Shown here piece after piece: positions 25,394 through 37,572 of a stretch of DNA of 64,000 bases. Numbering within the stretch: position 1 is the stretch's first letter; each line of letters begins with the position of its first letter. The notes under the pieces are model-generated. The model saw only the letters and a program-made list of their open reading frames with translations, made no database searches and had not been told where the DNA came from. The DNA comes from Phaeosaccion multiseriatum (lineage: Eukaryota > Ochrophyta, other classes): the NCBI GenBank assembly GCA_965112735.1, contig OZ218953.1, positions 1,860,001 to 1,924,000 of the forward strand. The letters run 5' to 3'. Both the position numbers and the translations under genes were made by a program.

Positions 25394-27367
25394 TCAAAAG
25401 TCCTCCACCAGCAGCGAGCTGTCGTCATCCTCTGGAGCGCTGCTGCCGCTCTCCTCTCCTCCTCCTCCTCCTCCTCCTCCTCCTCCTCCTCCAGCCCCAC
25501 TCTCCCCGGCCTGGCCTGCCTTTAACAACCGACTGAACCTACGGTCGGTGCCTGACTTCTTGGAGGACAGAGAGACGAGAATGGGCCCTCCCTTGCGAGC
25601 CTCCTCCACCTCCAGCGTCGCCCCTCCCGCGGCCTCCTGTACCGCCAACTGCTGCGGTTGCTGCTGCTTGCCTTCCACATCGTCCTCGGAGGAGTCCCAG
25701 TCACTGAAAGTGGTCGTTGCCTTGGCCACAGTTACAGCCGTTGCCGTTGCCGTTGCCGTTGCTGCTGCCGCTGCTGCCTCCTCTTCTTCTGCCCCCCCTC
25801 TGCTCTCTTTTCGACGATCTTCTCGTGGCGGCGGTACGGTTACTGGTGCTGCTGTTGCTGGTGCTGCTGCTGCTGCTGCTGCTGGTGCCTGCTTGTGGTC
25901 GCTCGCTCTGCGCATGTTTTGAGAGGCGGGGCCCTGGCACAAGAGGACAAGAGACGCGACGAATGGGGGAGGGGGGAAGCTCAAAACCGAGTGCGATGAT
26001 TGACGAAAAGAGGGGGATGGGCCGGGGGAGAGAGAGAGGGACATGAAGCACAACCCCTTCTTCTTCCCCGTCCATACGGTACCAACATTAACCAACCAAC
26101 CAAAACCACCGACCCAATACCAACCAACCAACCAACCCGCTAAGAAACCAACCAACCAACCAACCAACCAACCCACCCACCGAAACGGAAACAAACCAAT
26201 CCCCCTCTCTAACCTTGTTATCGACAACAGCAGCAGCAGCACCGGCCATGGGCCATTCATCCCCCTCCCCCTCCTCCTCCTTCTCCTCGAGTGGGACCGA
26301 TCCCGACTGCCTCCCTTCTCCTGCTGCACTCGCCATTCCCGCCCCCCCGGGGCCTGCGCTGCCGCTCTCCCGCACAAAGCCTTCCCCTTCGGCGCCCGCC
26401 CCTCTGCTGTGATGCTGTACCACCAATTGCCCCTGAGCTCCGGATGGGACGGAAGCTATGGCTTTGCCTGTGGCTGTGGCCGCTACCGCAAGTGCCCCTC
26501 TCTCCTCCATCTCAGCGCGACCCCCCGCCCCTGCCTTTGACGTGAGATGGTCCTCCTCTCTGGCCTCTGCTCGAACCTCTCTAGCGTGCCTCTGCCTCGC
26601 TTCCTCCCCTGCCTCAGCGCTGCGGCGAGCCAGCGCGGCCACCTCTGGGTCAAGGTCCGCCGCTGGCCCTCCCCCCCCCGGGGCTAATGAAGACGACGCT
26701 GCACTACTTATACTCAGCGTTGACGATGCTGCCCCTGCCCCTCCGGCCCCTGCTGCTGAGTACGCCCTCGACAGCCCTTGTCCTGCTTCCTCTTGTTGTT
26801 TCTGTTGTGGTTGTGGTTGTGTTTGTGGTTGTGGTTGTGGTTGTTGCTGTTGTTGTTGTTGTTGTTGTTGTTTTTGTTGCTGCTGCTGTTGTTGCTGCTG
26901 TTGTAACGGCTGCTGCGGCTGCTGTTGTTGCTCGATGTGCTCGATGTGCTGCTGTTGTTGCTGTTGTTGCTGGAGGTGGTTCACCTGATGCTGCCACTGC
27001 TTCTTCTCCTCTCGCTGGTGCTGGTGCTGGTGCTGCTGGTGGTGGTCGTGCTGGTGCCGCTCGTACTGCTGCGTTCTCATGTGTGGGAGCTGCTGGTGGT
27101 GCAGCTGTTCCTGCTGCCTCAGAGAGGGCGCTGACATCGCCATTGGAGGAGGATGATGAGCAGCCCGACTCGGAAACAGAAGCCCCCCCTCTTGGCTGCC
27201 CCTCCTCCAGGAAGGGAACTGAGATGAGGAGAGCCCACCCGCTCCCTCGGCAGAGTCCAGCAAAGGCTTGTTATAGTACTTCTCACGAATGGACTAAATT
27301 AATGACGGAGGGGTGGCCGGGAGAGAGAGAAGATATCCAGCAAAGATGAGAGAGAGAGAGAGGGAGA

Positions 27368-27423
<56 letters not shown>

Positions 27424-29086
27424 TGAGTTGAGGGAGGGGGGAGATGGGGACGTGGAAGAAAAAGCGAAACGATGATGCTATGAAAGGGCGAAATGAGGAA
27501 GGGATTGAGGGCAAACACTTCCTGCCCAATTCAATGACCCGAAGAGTCTCTTCCCTTCCCTCTCATGTAACCCACGCTTTAACCAACGCCTGTGTGGTTT
27601 CACGCACCTTCATCTCCTCTTCCACCTCGACCATCACCCCTCCCACTTCTCGGGCCACAGAGCGCTCCCTTATGACAGCAGACTCAGCCAGCTTGCTGAA
27701 GGGAGGAAGAGAGGAAGGGAGGAAGGAAGGAAGGAAGGAAGGAAGGAAGGAAGAAGGGGTAGGGGGTGAGGGAGAGGGTGAGGTTGGTTGAAGAAGTCGA
27801 TTGAGATTTGCGGGAATCAACCCCCCACTTCCCACTTCTCTTTATCTTCTCCGATGTGCCTCCATCATCCCTCCCTCCCTCCTCCTCTCTAGGACCGACC
27901 TCCTGAAGGTTGCATCGTCAAGCCCCTGCCCCTGGCCACGCATGTCGATCCCCAGCCTGTCGCCTCTTGCGTACAGCTCAGCCAGCACCTGAGGGGGGGG
28001 AGGGAGGGAGGAAGAGAGGGGGAGGAGGGAGGGAGGGAGGGAGGGAGGGAGGGAGGGGGAGGGAGGGAGGGAGAAGGAAGGAGGGAGGGAGGGGGAGGGA
28101 GGGGGAGAGGGAGAGAGGCATGGCGGAGGACGACGTTCTTCAGAAAGGAGGTTTCTTGGAGGCCCCAGAGGAAGAAGTGTTTTACGGAAATACATCACCC
28201 CCCCCCCCCTTCTTTCTCTCTCCCTCCCCCTCCAGTATCCAGTAGTCCACTTTCCTCCATCCACCCATACGCCTCTACTTTAGGTACTCGTACCTCCTTT
28301 CGAGTTCCTTCCACCTCAACCGCGTCGAGCCGCCAGTGGCTTGGCAGGACCCTCCCGCTCGACAGTTCCACAGAGTTGGAGCCCAGATTGAGCCCCTCCC
28401 CACCCCGCTTCTTGCCAGGGCCGGACTGAGACAGAGAGCCCGTGGCGTTGAGTTCCACTCGTCTGCACAGGGCGGGGGGAGAGAGAGGAGAAGTGGCTTA
28501 AGAGTGTAGATAACAATGTGATGGTAGATTGATCCATATACGAAACAGGAGGGGGAGGAGGAGGAGGAGGAGGAGGAGGAGGAGGAGGAAGAGGGAGGGG
28601 AGGGGAGGGGAGGGGAGGGGAAGGGAACGAATAAAAAGGCCCCCAACGAAGTATACATGATTTGATGAGGGTGGTGAATGAATACCATGCATACCTGTGA
28701 ATCGTGGCAAGGATGTCCTCCAGCGAGTCCGGTTTGGGGGCTCGGCGAGAAGGCGGCGCAGTGGCAGGGACGGCGATGGACCTCCTCTTCTCAGGCAATG
28801 GCACTGACAAGGGCAAGGGCAACAACGGAGAAGGCGAAGGCGCCTTACTGACGGCGGCGTTGGAAGGTGGGGCCCGTTTCCAGGCGAGAAAGGCGCTGTT
28901 CATGGCCGCCTTCCTCCCCGCCAGGGCCGCCGCCTTTCTCAGCTGCAGCATGCCTCGCACCCGTCTGCGCCGCTCCTCAAGGCCGGTGAGGGCACTGCTC
29001 ATGCTGCTTGTCGTACTTGTCCTCCTGGGGACAGGGGCAGGGTCTGACGGGACCGAGCCTGCTGCTGCGGTTGCTGCTGCTGCGGT

Positions 29087-29118
<32 letters not shown>

Positions 29119-30077
29119 CTTGTTGTTTGAGCGTCTCCACTTCCTCGTGGAGTCTCTGAAGCTCCAAGGCATGCCTGCGAGTCGAGAGTCGAGTCCAATC
29201 CGTCAAGTCAGAGGAGAGACGAACGCACACGCACAGAGAGAGAGAGGTATTGAACTATTGAAATATTGAAATCCGGTTGCAATCAGGGCCTTTCCCTTCC
29301 CCCCTACACGTCCATCCGCCAGTCACCCTTTTCTCCGTCTCGTCTACTCCCTCTCTCTCACTCTCACTCATCCCCTCCCCCCCCCCCCCCCCCTAAACAC
29401 ACTACCCTTGCTGCCCACCCGCCCACTCACCTGGATCGCTCCTCCTCCTGCTCTCGGCGCTGGGCCCGCTCCTTCACAAGAGCCGTGAGCCTCCGGGCTC
29501 CATCCTCTATTCCCTCGCTATCTTTGTCCTCTTCTCTGCTGCCCTGAGGGGGCTTGACGGTGATAGATTGTGGTGCCGGTGCCGGTGCTGGTGCTGTGGG
29601 AGGGGCAGTAGCCGAGGGGTGGCGCCTCAGCATGTGCTTGTGCAGGAACTCGGCGGAGCTAAACACTTTCCCACATATCCCGCACACATGTGCGTGTGCC
29701 TGCTGCGTCTGCGGCTGTGCTGTAGGACCAGCCGCAGCAGCTGGAGCTTGCTGTGGTAGCGGCGCGACAAAGGGAGGCAGACCCAACCTCGGCACGAGGT
29801 CGAACAGAGGCCCCGCGTCGATACCGTACTGCTTGAGGAGCTTTGTACACGTGTCCAACACACTCTGATACTGCAGCACCTCTCTCTGCAGCGCCCTGCT
29901 GTCCTTGGCTGCGAGGCTGAGCTGCTGCTTCATCTCCTCTGTGCGATTGGTGGCCGCCTCGAGCTGCTTCATCACCCCGCGAATAAAGCCCTCCTGACGG
30001 TCCTGCACGTGTAGCAGATACTCCGTGAGCAACTGTTGCGTGCGCACCAGCTGAATGAAGGCGGACACACATAAAGA

Positions 30078-30115
<38 letters not shown>

Positions 30116-30710
30116 TGGAGGTAACGGCAGGGGTGGCAGTTGGCTAGCGTTGGGTTACAGCTGGAGGAGACACAGCTTTCCATAATGAAAATGTGGGAGC
30201 AGGTGTGTGGGTGTGTGAAGGGGTTAAAACAAACTGCTCCCTCTCTCTCTCACCTTGGTGGTAAGATGGTCTCCATGCAAGTTGGTGGGGGGCATGTCCT
30301 CCGGGCTAATCTCGCTGAAGGTAACCTCATCCAGGAGCTGCTGCAGCAGAGGGAGGTCCACCTCTGCCACCACGCTGTCGAGGTTGACTTCGGCAATCTT
30401 GCGCCAATCCAACTTGCCATACCTGGAAAGAAGGGTTAGGGTTAGGGCTAGGGTTCACCCCGTTTCTCAGGTCAGGTGCGTAAGAGATGTTACGAGCTAG
30501 GCCCAACACTCCTCCTCACAAGAGGCGTTCACTCCTTCTCCTCCTCTTCCCCTCGTCTACCTCCTCCACCTCCAGTCCACCTCCTACTCGTCTTTTGCTT
30601 TATTAAAGTGGGTGTGAGTCTCGCGCTCACCTTTGGCGGAAATAGAAGGCATGGGCTCCCGGGCCGCGAGAAGAAGCAACAAGCGGGTGGCCTCCCCCCT
30701 TGGGCGGCAT
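25394..30710 (-). CDS. DZIP1: DZIP1 (Iguana) homologue, ciliary basal-body zinc-finger protein, 9 exons
   Basis: Minus-strand exons 30631-30710, 30254-30422, 29431-30050, 28695-29174, 28294-28462, 27900-27988, 27608-27695, 26214-27293 and 25394-25933 join in phase to 1104 aa. The N-terminal Dzip-like domain begins AFYFRQRYGKLDWRKIAEVN and contains LLTEYLLHVQD. A coiled coil follows (about 100-150), then one C2H2 finger at about 206-229 (CGICGKVFSSAEFLHKHMLRRH). In animals and protists this protein sits at the basal body/transition zone and is required for cilium formation. The second half contains a long Gln/His-rich region (poly-Q near 26780-26990), Ala-rich tracts and poly-Gly near the end, poorly conserved in the family. 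The exon 6 donor (GTCGGT) is weak but is the only one in phase. The start lies 170 bp from the NUDC start on the other strand. Confidence 0.9.
30433..30455 (+). repeat. Interstitial telomere-like repeat in DZIP1 intron 1
   Basis: GGGTTA GGGTTA GGGCTA GGGTT: about four TTAGGG-type units, one with a T-to-C change, close to the acceptor of DZIP1 exon 2. Confidence 0.7.
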
Positions 30711-30880
30711 GTCTTCCGCGCAGAGAGAAGAACACCAGCGACAAGGGCTCACTTCCACGCCCTCAAAGGTGAAGATCACAGTTCATTTTTTTGCGGGACA
30801 TGCCCGTTTTTGAGTTTCAGCTGTCAGCCGGGCGGTGAGCGATCGGTATGGGTATCATTATTTGGTGAAGAGAGGAGAGC
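30711..30880. promoter_or_regulatory. 170-bp divergent promoter, DZIP1 / NUDC
   Basis: Start codons of DZIP1 (-) and NUDC (+) are 170 bp apart, the shortest spacer in the window. No TATA box is seen; a T-run (attttttttg) lies at about 30784. Shared promoter inferred. Confidence 0.5.
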
Positions 30881-31628
30881 ATGACAGCGGACGAACGCTT
30901 CGATGGTATGTACCTCCAATTGGCGCAGCAATGCGGAGGGATTGAGCCTCTGCTGGACTCGCTGTTCGGCTTCTTGAGGCGCAAGACGGACTTCTTCTCG
31001 GGGGCGGACGAGATGCAGATTGAAAATACTGTCTTGACAGCCGTAAGGACACACGCGGAGCAAGCAAAGGCCGCCGGCGTAAGGGAGGAGAAAATTAAAC
31101 AGGCCAAGAAGAAGAAGGAGGAGCAGGCTGCGGAGGCGAAGCGAAGGAAGAAGGAGGAGGCTGAGAAGGAGAAGAAGAAGGTGGAGGGAGGTGGGCCCGT
31201 CAAGGCCCCGGCGGCCGGCGTGGTGGAGCTGGGCAACGACGGTACCTTCGACTCTTCCGCGGCTGATGATAGTGCTGCAGCCTCGTCACCACCACCAGCG
31301 GGAGAAGGAGATGGGGACGGGGATGGTAAGGGGAAGAGCGACGAGGGAGGGAAAGCAGGGGACGAGGGGGAGGAGGAGGAGGAGGACAAGACTCCGGCGC
31401 CCCTCGGGAACGGAGGCACGTGCGAGCACTACACATGGACACAGACTCTCTCCGAAGTCAATGTGGTCTTTCCCGTGCCGCTGGGAACCAAGTCTAGAGA
31501 TGTGGTATGCGACATCTCGTCGCGTAAGATGAAGTTAGGCCTCAAGGGCAAGCCCCTGCAGGTGGACGGGGAGCTACCCAAGAAGGTCATTACGGAGGAC
31601 TGCTTCTGGACCCTCGAGGACGGTAAGA

Positions 31629-31674
<46 letters not shown>

Positions 31675-32570
31675 GATGTTGATTTTCTTGTGTGGCGCGC
31701 TCTCTCTCTACGATACGCAGGCGACAACGGCAAGGAGGTGAGCATCCTTCTGCAGAAGGACAACAAGATGGAGTGGTGGAGCAGCGTCATTGTGGGAGAC
31801 GCCACCATCGACACCAGCAAGGTGCGATCAGTTTTTTACTCACTCACTCTCACTCACTCACTCGCTCTCACTCACTCTCACTCACTCACTCACTCACTCA
31901 CTCACTCACTCACTCACTCACCTCTGCGGCTCGCTTGGGTGATGTTCTCTCTCCTTGGGTCTTCCCTGCTGCTGCTGCTGCTGCTGCTCTTGTCTCTAAT
32001 GATGTGTGTGATGCACGATGAATAAGGTGGTGCCTGAGAACAGCAAGCTCGACGACCTCGACTCGCAGACGAGGCAAACAGTGGAGAAGATGATGTTCGA
32101 TCAGAGACAAAAGGCACAGGGACTGCCCACCGCCGATGAGATGCAAAAACAGGAGGTGAGGCCATGGCAGAAACCGGGGGGGGTAGGTGGGGGGGTGGTG
32201 GTTGAGGATGAGGATGAGCGAGAGAGAGGGAGGAGGGGAGGAGGGGGGCTCACGGCGGGGAGGGAGGGGAGACAAGACTCCAAGAGGAGCAGCATCCTCA
32301 CCCTTTCCGAAACTGTCTGCCCTTTTTCTCTTGCCTTTTGCCCCCCTCCCTTCCCACCGCAGATGCTCAGCAAGTTTATGTCCGCGCACCCGGAGATGGA
32401 CTTCAGGTGAGGTTGGGGGGGGTTGCCCAGTATTGGGTCGACTTACTGGTTCATGTTGGGTGCCTACCAGACTTCCAGCCCCCTTCCTCCTTCCCCCCTA
32501 CCTACTTGCCTACCTACATGTCTACCTAACGAACCCCTTTGTTTCCCCCCATAGCGAACGTCGGCGGTAG
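30881..32570 (+). CDS. NUDC: NUDC, nuclear distribution protein C, 5 exons
   Basis: Exons 30881-31622, 31721-31821, 32027-32155, 32363-32406 and 32555-32570 join in phase to 343 aa, close to the 331 aa of the human protein. The N-terminal helical NudC domain ([18 protein letters not shown]) is followed by a Lys/Glu coiled coil and an acidic linker. The CS/p23-like domain comes next: [17 protein letters not shown], then [16 protein letters not shown], then [18 protein letters not shown] and [11 protein letters not shown]. The C-terminal helix contains [19 protein letters not shown] is an HSP90-linked chaperone of dynein and LIS1 pathway proteins in the cytoplasm. The last exon is only 16 nt (Ser completed, then ERRR and the stop). 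Introns contain (CT)n, (CTCA)n and (CTG)n runs. Confidence 0.97.
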
Positions 32571-32781
32571 CCCGCGCCTCTCTCGCGTAAGCCTGCTCAC
32601 AATCTTTAAAACATTCCCCCCTCCGCCTCGCCCCACCCCATCCTCCTTGGTCGGTTCTGCTGGTGACTCTTGCTCCACTGGGCCCTGGCCTGACCTTACA
32701 GCAAAGCAAAGGTAAGGTGGTTCGGAATGCACTGTCACCAGTAGCAGCAGTAGCAGCAGTAGCAGCAGTAGCAGCAGTAGC

Positions 32782-32864
<83 letters not shown>

Positions 32865-33970
32865 CAGTAGCAGTAGTAGCAGTAGTAGTAGAAGTAGCAG
32901 TAGCAGCAGCAGCAGCAGCAGCAGCAGCATCAGCAGCATCAGCAGCATCAGCCGGGAATGGCGTCGTGTGGGGGCGTGAGTGGCTCGTTACGCAGGTCTT
33001 TTGCGATCTTGAGGGGACGGTTCTTCCCTCAACACACTCGAGAGCGTTCCAAGAGCGTTCCAAGAGCGTTCCAAGAGCTTTTGTTTCTTCCGTCTCTTGC
33101 CTCACACTCATCATCTTCTCCTCTTCGCTCTTTTTTCTTCTCTCCCTCCTCTCCGCTGTACTTGTGCCCCGCAGTTCAATTGACGCACTCGCCGGATCAT
33201 GACTTTTACTTGCCGATCGTACCGGAACGATTTGCTCCGATGGCGCGGGGGAAGAGAAGAGAGACGACCTCTGTGTCGCTTTGTACTGTAGGTGCAGACA
33301 AGGGAGAGGGGAGAGCAAGATGGAAGATAGATAGTAGAATTCACCTCTTCCGGGGGAGAGGGGTGGTGGCAGAATCCGCTCCGAGAAGAAGTGGGGAAGC
33401 ACGGGAACACACAGCACAAAAGACTAAAAATCAAAGACAACACAACAACAACGAAAAAGGCGTGGGTGTTTTTTCTTGTTTATTCTTTCGTCTTTTTTCT
33501 TTTTGACTCCCCGAAACTTAAGCTAAAAATTGGTGGTTGGTGTGTGTGCGTGAGAGAGGCCAGACTCCTTCCGTTCGCTGCGGCTAAAGGTATAGTAAGT
33601 AGCTCTGCTGCGGGTGTACCCCGAATCCTCCCCGCCCCCCCCCCCCCCCCCCTCCCCCCCGGAGAAGGCGGCAAGGACGCGCTTCTCGAGGTCGTTGATG
33701 GTGATGATGACACTGACGGTCGTCACTGTCGTTGTTGTTGGTGTTGTTGTTGTTGTCGTCGTTGTTGTTGTTGTTGTCGTCGTTGTCGATGTCATTGTTG
33801 TTGTTGATGATGATGACATGGATGGTCATCACCGTTGGCGTTGTTGTTGAGGACCTGAATGGTTGTTGTCATCCTCCGCCTCGGTCGTTAAGTCTATCTC
33901 CACCTGTCGTCGTCTCCTCCTCCTCCTCCTCCTCCTCCGGCTGCCGAGCAACTCGTACTCGTAACACTCC
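32571..33970. other. Convergent intergenic region NUDC / PABP
   Basis: It holds 3' sequences of both genes, a 200-bp TAG/CAG repeat, a long C-run (about 33635-33652) and GTT/GTC-type repeats (33735-33800). Long open frames here translate the repeats only. The triple direct repeat GAGCGTTCCAA at about 33040-33075 is also present. Confidence 0.6.
32741..32952 (+). repeat. (AGT)n / (AGC)n compound trinucleotide repeat
   Basis: Interleaved AGC and AGT units with a central pure AGT block of about 35 units, flanked on both sides by AGC-rich blocks. The pattern is typical of repeat expansion with C-to-T decay from both edges or the reverse. Confidence 0.95.
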
Positions 33971-36900
33971 TCACGACTCCGCCGCCCCCGCGTGCTCCTG
34001 CAGCACCCTGAGCGCCTCCAGGATCTTCCCCTTGAGACTGTCGGGGCTCTCCAACAGATGCAGCAGCTCCGAATTGTCCATCTCCAGCAGCATGCCCGTA
34101 ATCTTACCCGCCAGCTCCGGCTCCACCTCGTGAATCAGAGGGTACAGCCTCTCTCCCAGCATGTTCTTCTGCTTCTCCGGGCTGGCCGCTGCCAACGCCG
34201 CAGGAGTCAACACCTCCTGTGCGGCTGCCGCTCCACCTGCAGAGGCCGGAGGTGCCTGGCCCTGCTGCCCCTGCTGGCCGGGCTGGCCACCCTGGGGCGC
34301 CGGCTGGTTGCGCACCTGCTGTGTGTACTGGAAGCCCCCCTGGTTCTGCTGCACCCCCCGGGGTCCGCCCTGCTGCTGAGGTCCTCCCTTGGCCCCCCGG
34401 GGAGCCCCTCCCTGGCCCCTCCCTCCTCCCTGCGGGCCTCCTTGCTGCGGGCCGCCCGGGCCTCCTTGTTGCCCCTGCTGGCCCCCCGTGCGAGGGCGCT
34501 GGGAGTTACCTCCCTGCCTGCGCTGCTGCTGCACCCCCCCCACCCCGCCGGGCATCTGTGCCTGCCCCATGGCCGCGTACGCAGGCATGGGGTAGCTTCC
34601 GCGGCCACCGTAGGCAGGAGGCATGAGCCCTCTCACCGCGGGCCCCCTGGGCATCATTTGCGGCATCATGGGGTATCCCCCCGGCTGCGGGCGCTGCAGA
34701 GCCATACCCGGCTGCCCCATCATGTACGGCATGGCCCCATAGAGGCCCGCCTGGGGCATTCCCATGGGACCCCTCGGTCCTCCGGGCATGGTACGCTGCT
34801 GATACTGCGCCTCCAGCTGTGCACGCCTGACCTCCTTGCGCTGCGCCAACGCCACGTAGATGGGCTTGCCGTTCATCATGCGGTTGTTCATCTCCTGCAC
34901 CGCCTTGGTCGCCTCCTCAGGGGCGCTGAAACATATGAAACCGAAGCCCTTGCTCTGCCCCGAGGTGGAATCCTTCATGATCCGGGCGGAGGTGACTGTT
35001 CCGTGGGCGGAGAAGGCCTCCCTGACCTGGTCCTCCGTGATATCATTCTCCAAGTTCTTGACGTACAAGTTCACTCCCTGCGTGTGTGTGTAGGGGGGAC
35101 GGCATGTCAGCGTAAGCCTTTCCGTTCGTCAACAAAAGCGTAGACCCAACAACACATCAAGATAAGATTCGGGAGGACAACCCTCTGGATAGGTCTCCCC
35201 CTCCCACCGCTGCGCTCCCCACACACATCCATTCCAACTCGCGTAATGACTTGAGTGAACAAACAAACCCACCCAACGAACTCACCTGGTACTTGCTCAG
35301 TCGCTCGTTGCGAATGGTCTCGTACTTTGCGCGCAGCTCGCGGTCCCTCTCGGACTTCTTCTGCGCACGGCACACCACCAGTTCCTTAATCTCCCTCTCC
35401 AACTGGTCTCCCTGGTCCTCCTCTGTCTTCTCCTCCTTGTCCTCCTCCTTCTTCGCCTCTTCCTTCTCCTTCTTGTCTCCCTCCTTCTCCCCCTCACCCT
35501 CCTTCTCCTCACCATCCTCGCCCTCCTTCTTCTCCTCCCCGCCCTCCTCGGTCTCTCCGTCCTCCTTGGCCGCGCTCTCCGGCCTCTTGTGCGCCTCCAC
35601 CGCCTTGACAGCCGCCTCGTGCTCCTCAAAGTTCACAAAGCCAAAGCCCTTCGACTCGGTTTTGCCATCCTTGTTATCCTTGTCCTTCTCCTCGCTCGCC
35701 TCGTCAGACGCTGCAGCCCCGGTGCTGATTTTGCAGCTCGTCACCGTGCCGTACTGTATGTTGGTGCGGTACAAGAGAGAGAGGAGAGGAACAAGAGGGG
35801 GTACGTACTTTTACGTAAGTCACACGCCTGTCTCCACCCCTGCGATGATTCGGATGATTCGATCCTTCCTTCTGCCTCTGGTCTCAGCTTCTCCCTGCCC
35901 TCTCTTGCTCCTCATCCCCCCTCCCCCCCCTTCCCTTCCCTCCCATCCACCAACCCCCTGCTCAAACTCACCCTCGTGAAAACCTCCTTGAGCTTCTCCT
36001 CCGTCCACGTCTTGGGCAGGTTCTTGACGTACACATTGGTCCAGTCCGTCTGAGACGCACGGTCGTTCCTGCGGACGAAGTGCCCCACGTGCACCTGCTT
36101 GCCTGCGATGAGCATGCCGTCGATCTTGGAGATGGCCTCGTTGGCGGCCTCTGCCGTTTCGTAGTGCACGTAACCGTACCCCTTGGACGAATCTGCCTCG
36201 TCCGTGGCCACCTGTCGGGGAAGGTAGGTATATAGGGAGGCAGGCATATGGGTAGGGAAATAGGCAGGGATGAGAACGGCTGGAGGCATAAGCCCAGAGG
36301 AAAGACGATCCATTCCTTGGGGGTCCCTCTGCTCTCTGGTCATCACCTCCCTGCTGGAGGCCCTGTTCTGCCCTGCGCTGCCCAACCCTGCTGCCCAACC
36401 CTGACCCCTCACTCGCCGCCCCCGCCCCCCCCCCTCCTTTTTCTTTCATCTCTCCCTGCCTCACCTTGCAAGACAGAATGTTGCCGAAGAGCGAAAAGGT
36501 GTCGTACAGCGCCTTGTTGTCCACGGTGGGGTCAAGGTTCTTGACAAAGATGTTTCCCACTCCGGTGCGGCGGAGGGTAGGGTCGCGCTGAGACCACATG
36601 ATACGGCAGGCCTTGGTTTGGTTGATGACGGTGAAGTTCATCGTGTCGAGCGCACGCTCGGCTGTAGCACCACGACACACACACATAAAAGAGACACATG
36701 CACACGCACACAAGAGGTGATGAGACGAAAGAGAAAGTCAGCACGGGAAGAGGCCACCGAAATACGAACGGGGCGGGCCGCACAATCGCAAGCTCCCTTC
36801 CCGAAACAAGTCATGTATATGTGCTTGTCACGTTACTCCGTCCCAATCTTAGTCCAATCAATCCTCCCCTCCCCTCCCCTCTCTGTCCCACTCCCAATCC

Positions 36901-37572
36901 TCTCTGCTTGCCCTTCTATTCTCTTCTCACCATCGGCCATGTTGTGGAAGTTGACATAGGCATAGCCCAGCGATCGGCGCGTCACGGTGTCGCGGCACAC
37001 GCGGATGGACGCCACGGGACCGACGGCGTTGAAGATTTCGAACAGCGTCGACTCGGAGACCGAAGGGTCAAGGTCACCCACGTAGAGCGAGGCCGAGTGG
37101 AACGGCTGCTGCACACCCTGCTTTGATATTGATTGATTGCGAGAGAGACAAGAGAGGAAGGAAACTGGTCAGAAACAGAAGCATCAGACGCATCACGGTG
37201 AAGAAACAACTGTGCCCTGCACATATCCACCGACCAACAATGTTTCTGCACCAAATTCAGGGCGACACAAAAGCCGTTCCTCTATCCCCCCTTCTCCCCC
37301 GCAGCCGCCGACAAGAGCAATCGATGTGGCCCAAAGCTGCAGCGCCAGACACGGGTGCTTAGCGTCATCCACACGTTCTTATCGTAAAGCCACGTCTCCA
37401 TTGCTCGAGCCATGAGATAGACAGGAATGCCGTCCCTGTCAACCCCTGGCTCTCAGCTCTCTACGACCCTTCCTTCACTCCCCGCCCCAGAAGTTGCTTT
37501 GCACACACCGCTGTGACCCACCTGTGCTCCCTGCTGAGGCGGCGCTGCCGCCTGCGGCTGAACGTTCATCAT
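33971..37572 (-). CDS. PABP: Cytoplasmic poly(A)-binding protein, 6 exons
   Basis: Minus-strand exons 37522-37572, 36931-37117, 36465-36661, 35972-36211, 35286-35753 and 33971-35077 join in phase to 749 aa. Four RRMs are present: RRM1 ([17 protein letters not shown]), RRM2 ([21 protein letters not shown]), RRM3 ([23 protein letters not shown]) and RRM4 ([19 protein letters not shown]). A Met/Gly/Gln/Pro-rich linker follows, then a C-terminal MLLE (PABC) domain (about 665-745: [20 protein letters not shown]). It binds mRNA poly(A) tails and links them to eIF4G and PAM2 proteins. RRM3 is unusual: a Glu/Lys-rich insert of about 60 residues lies between its second helix and the last strand ([14 protein letters not shown]). 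The start MMNVQPQA is followed by a short Pro/Gln leader. It is divergently paired with the small plastid-protein gene. Confidence 0.97.

Noticed and set aside
32464-33417. Minus-strand frame of about 317 codons with poly-Thr, and a poly-Leu frame
   Set aside because: Driven by the AGT/AGC repeat; no start context, no domain, and located in a convergent 3' region.
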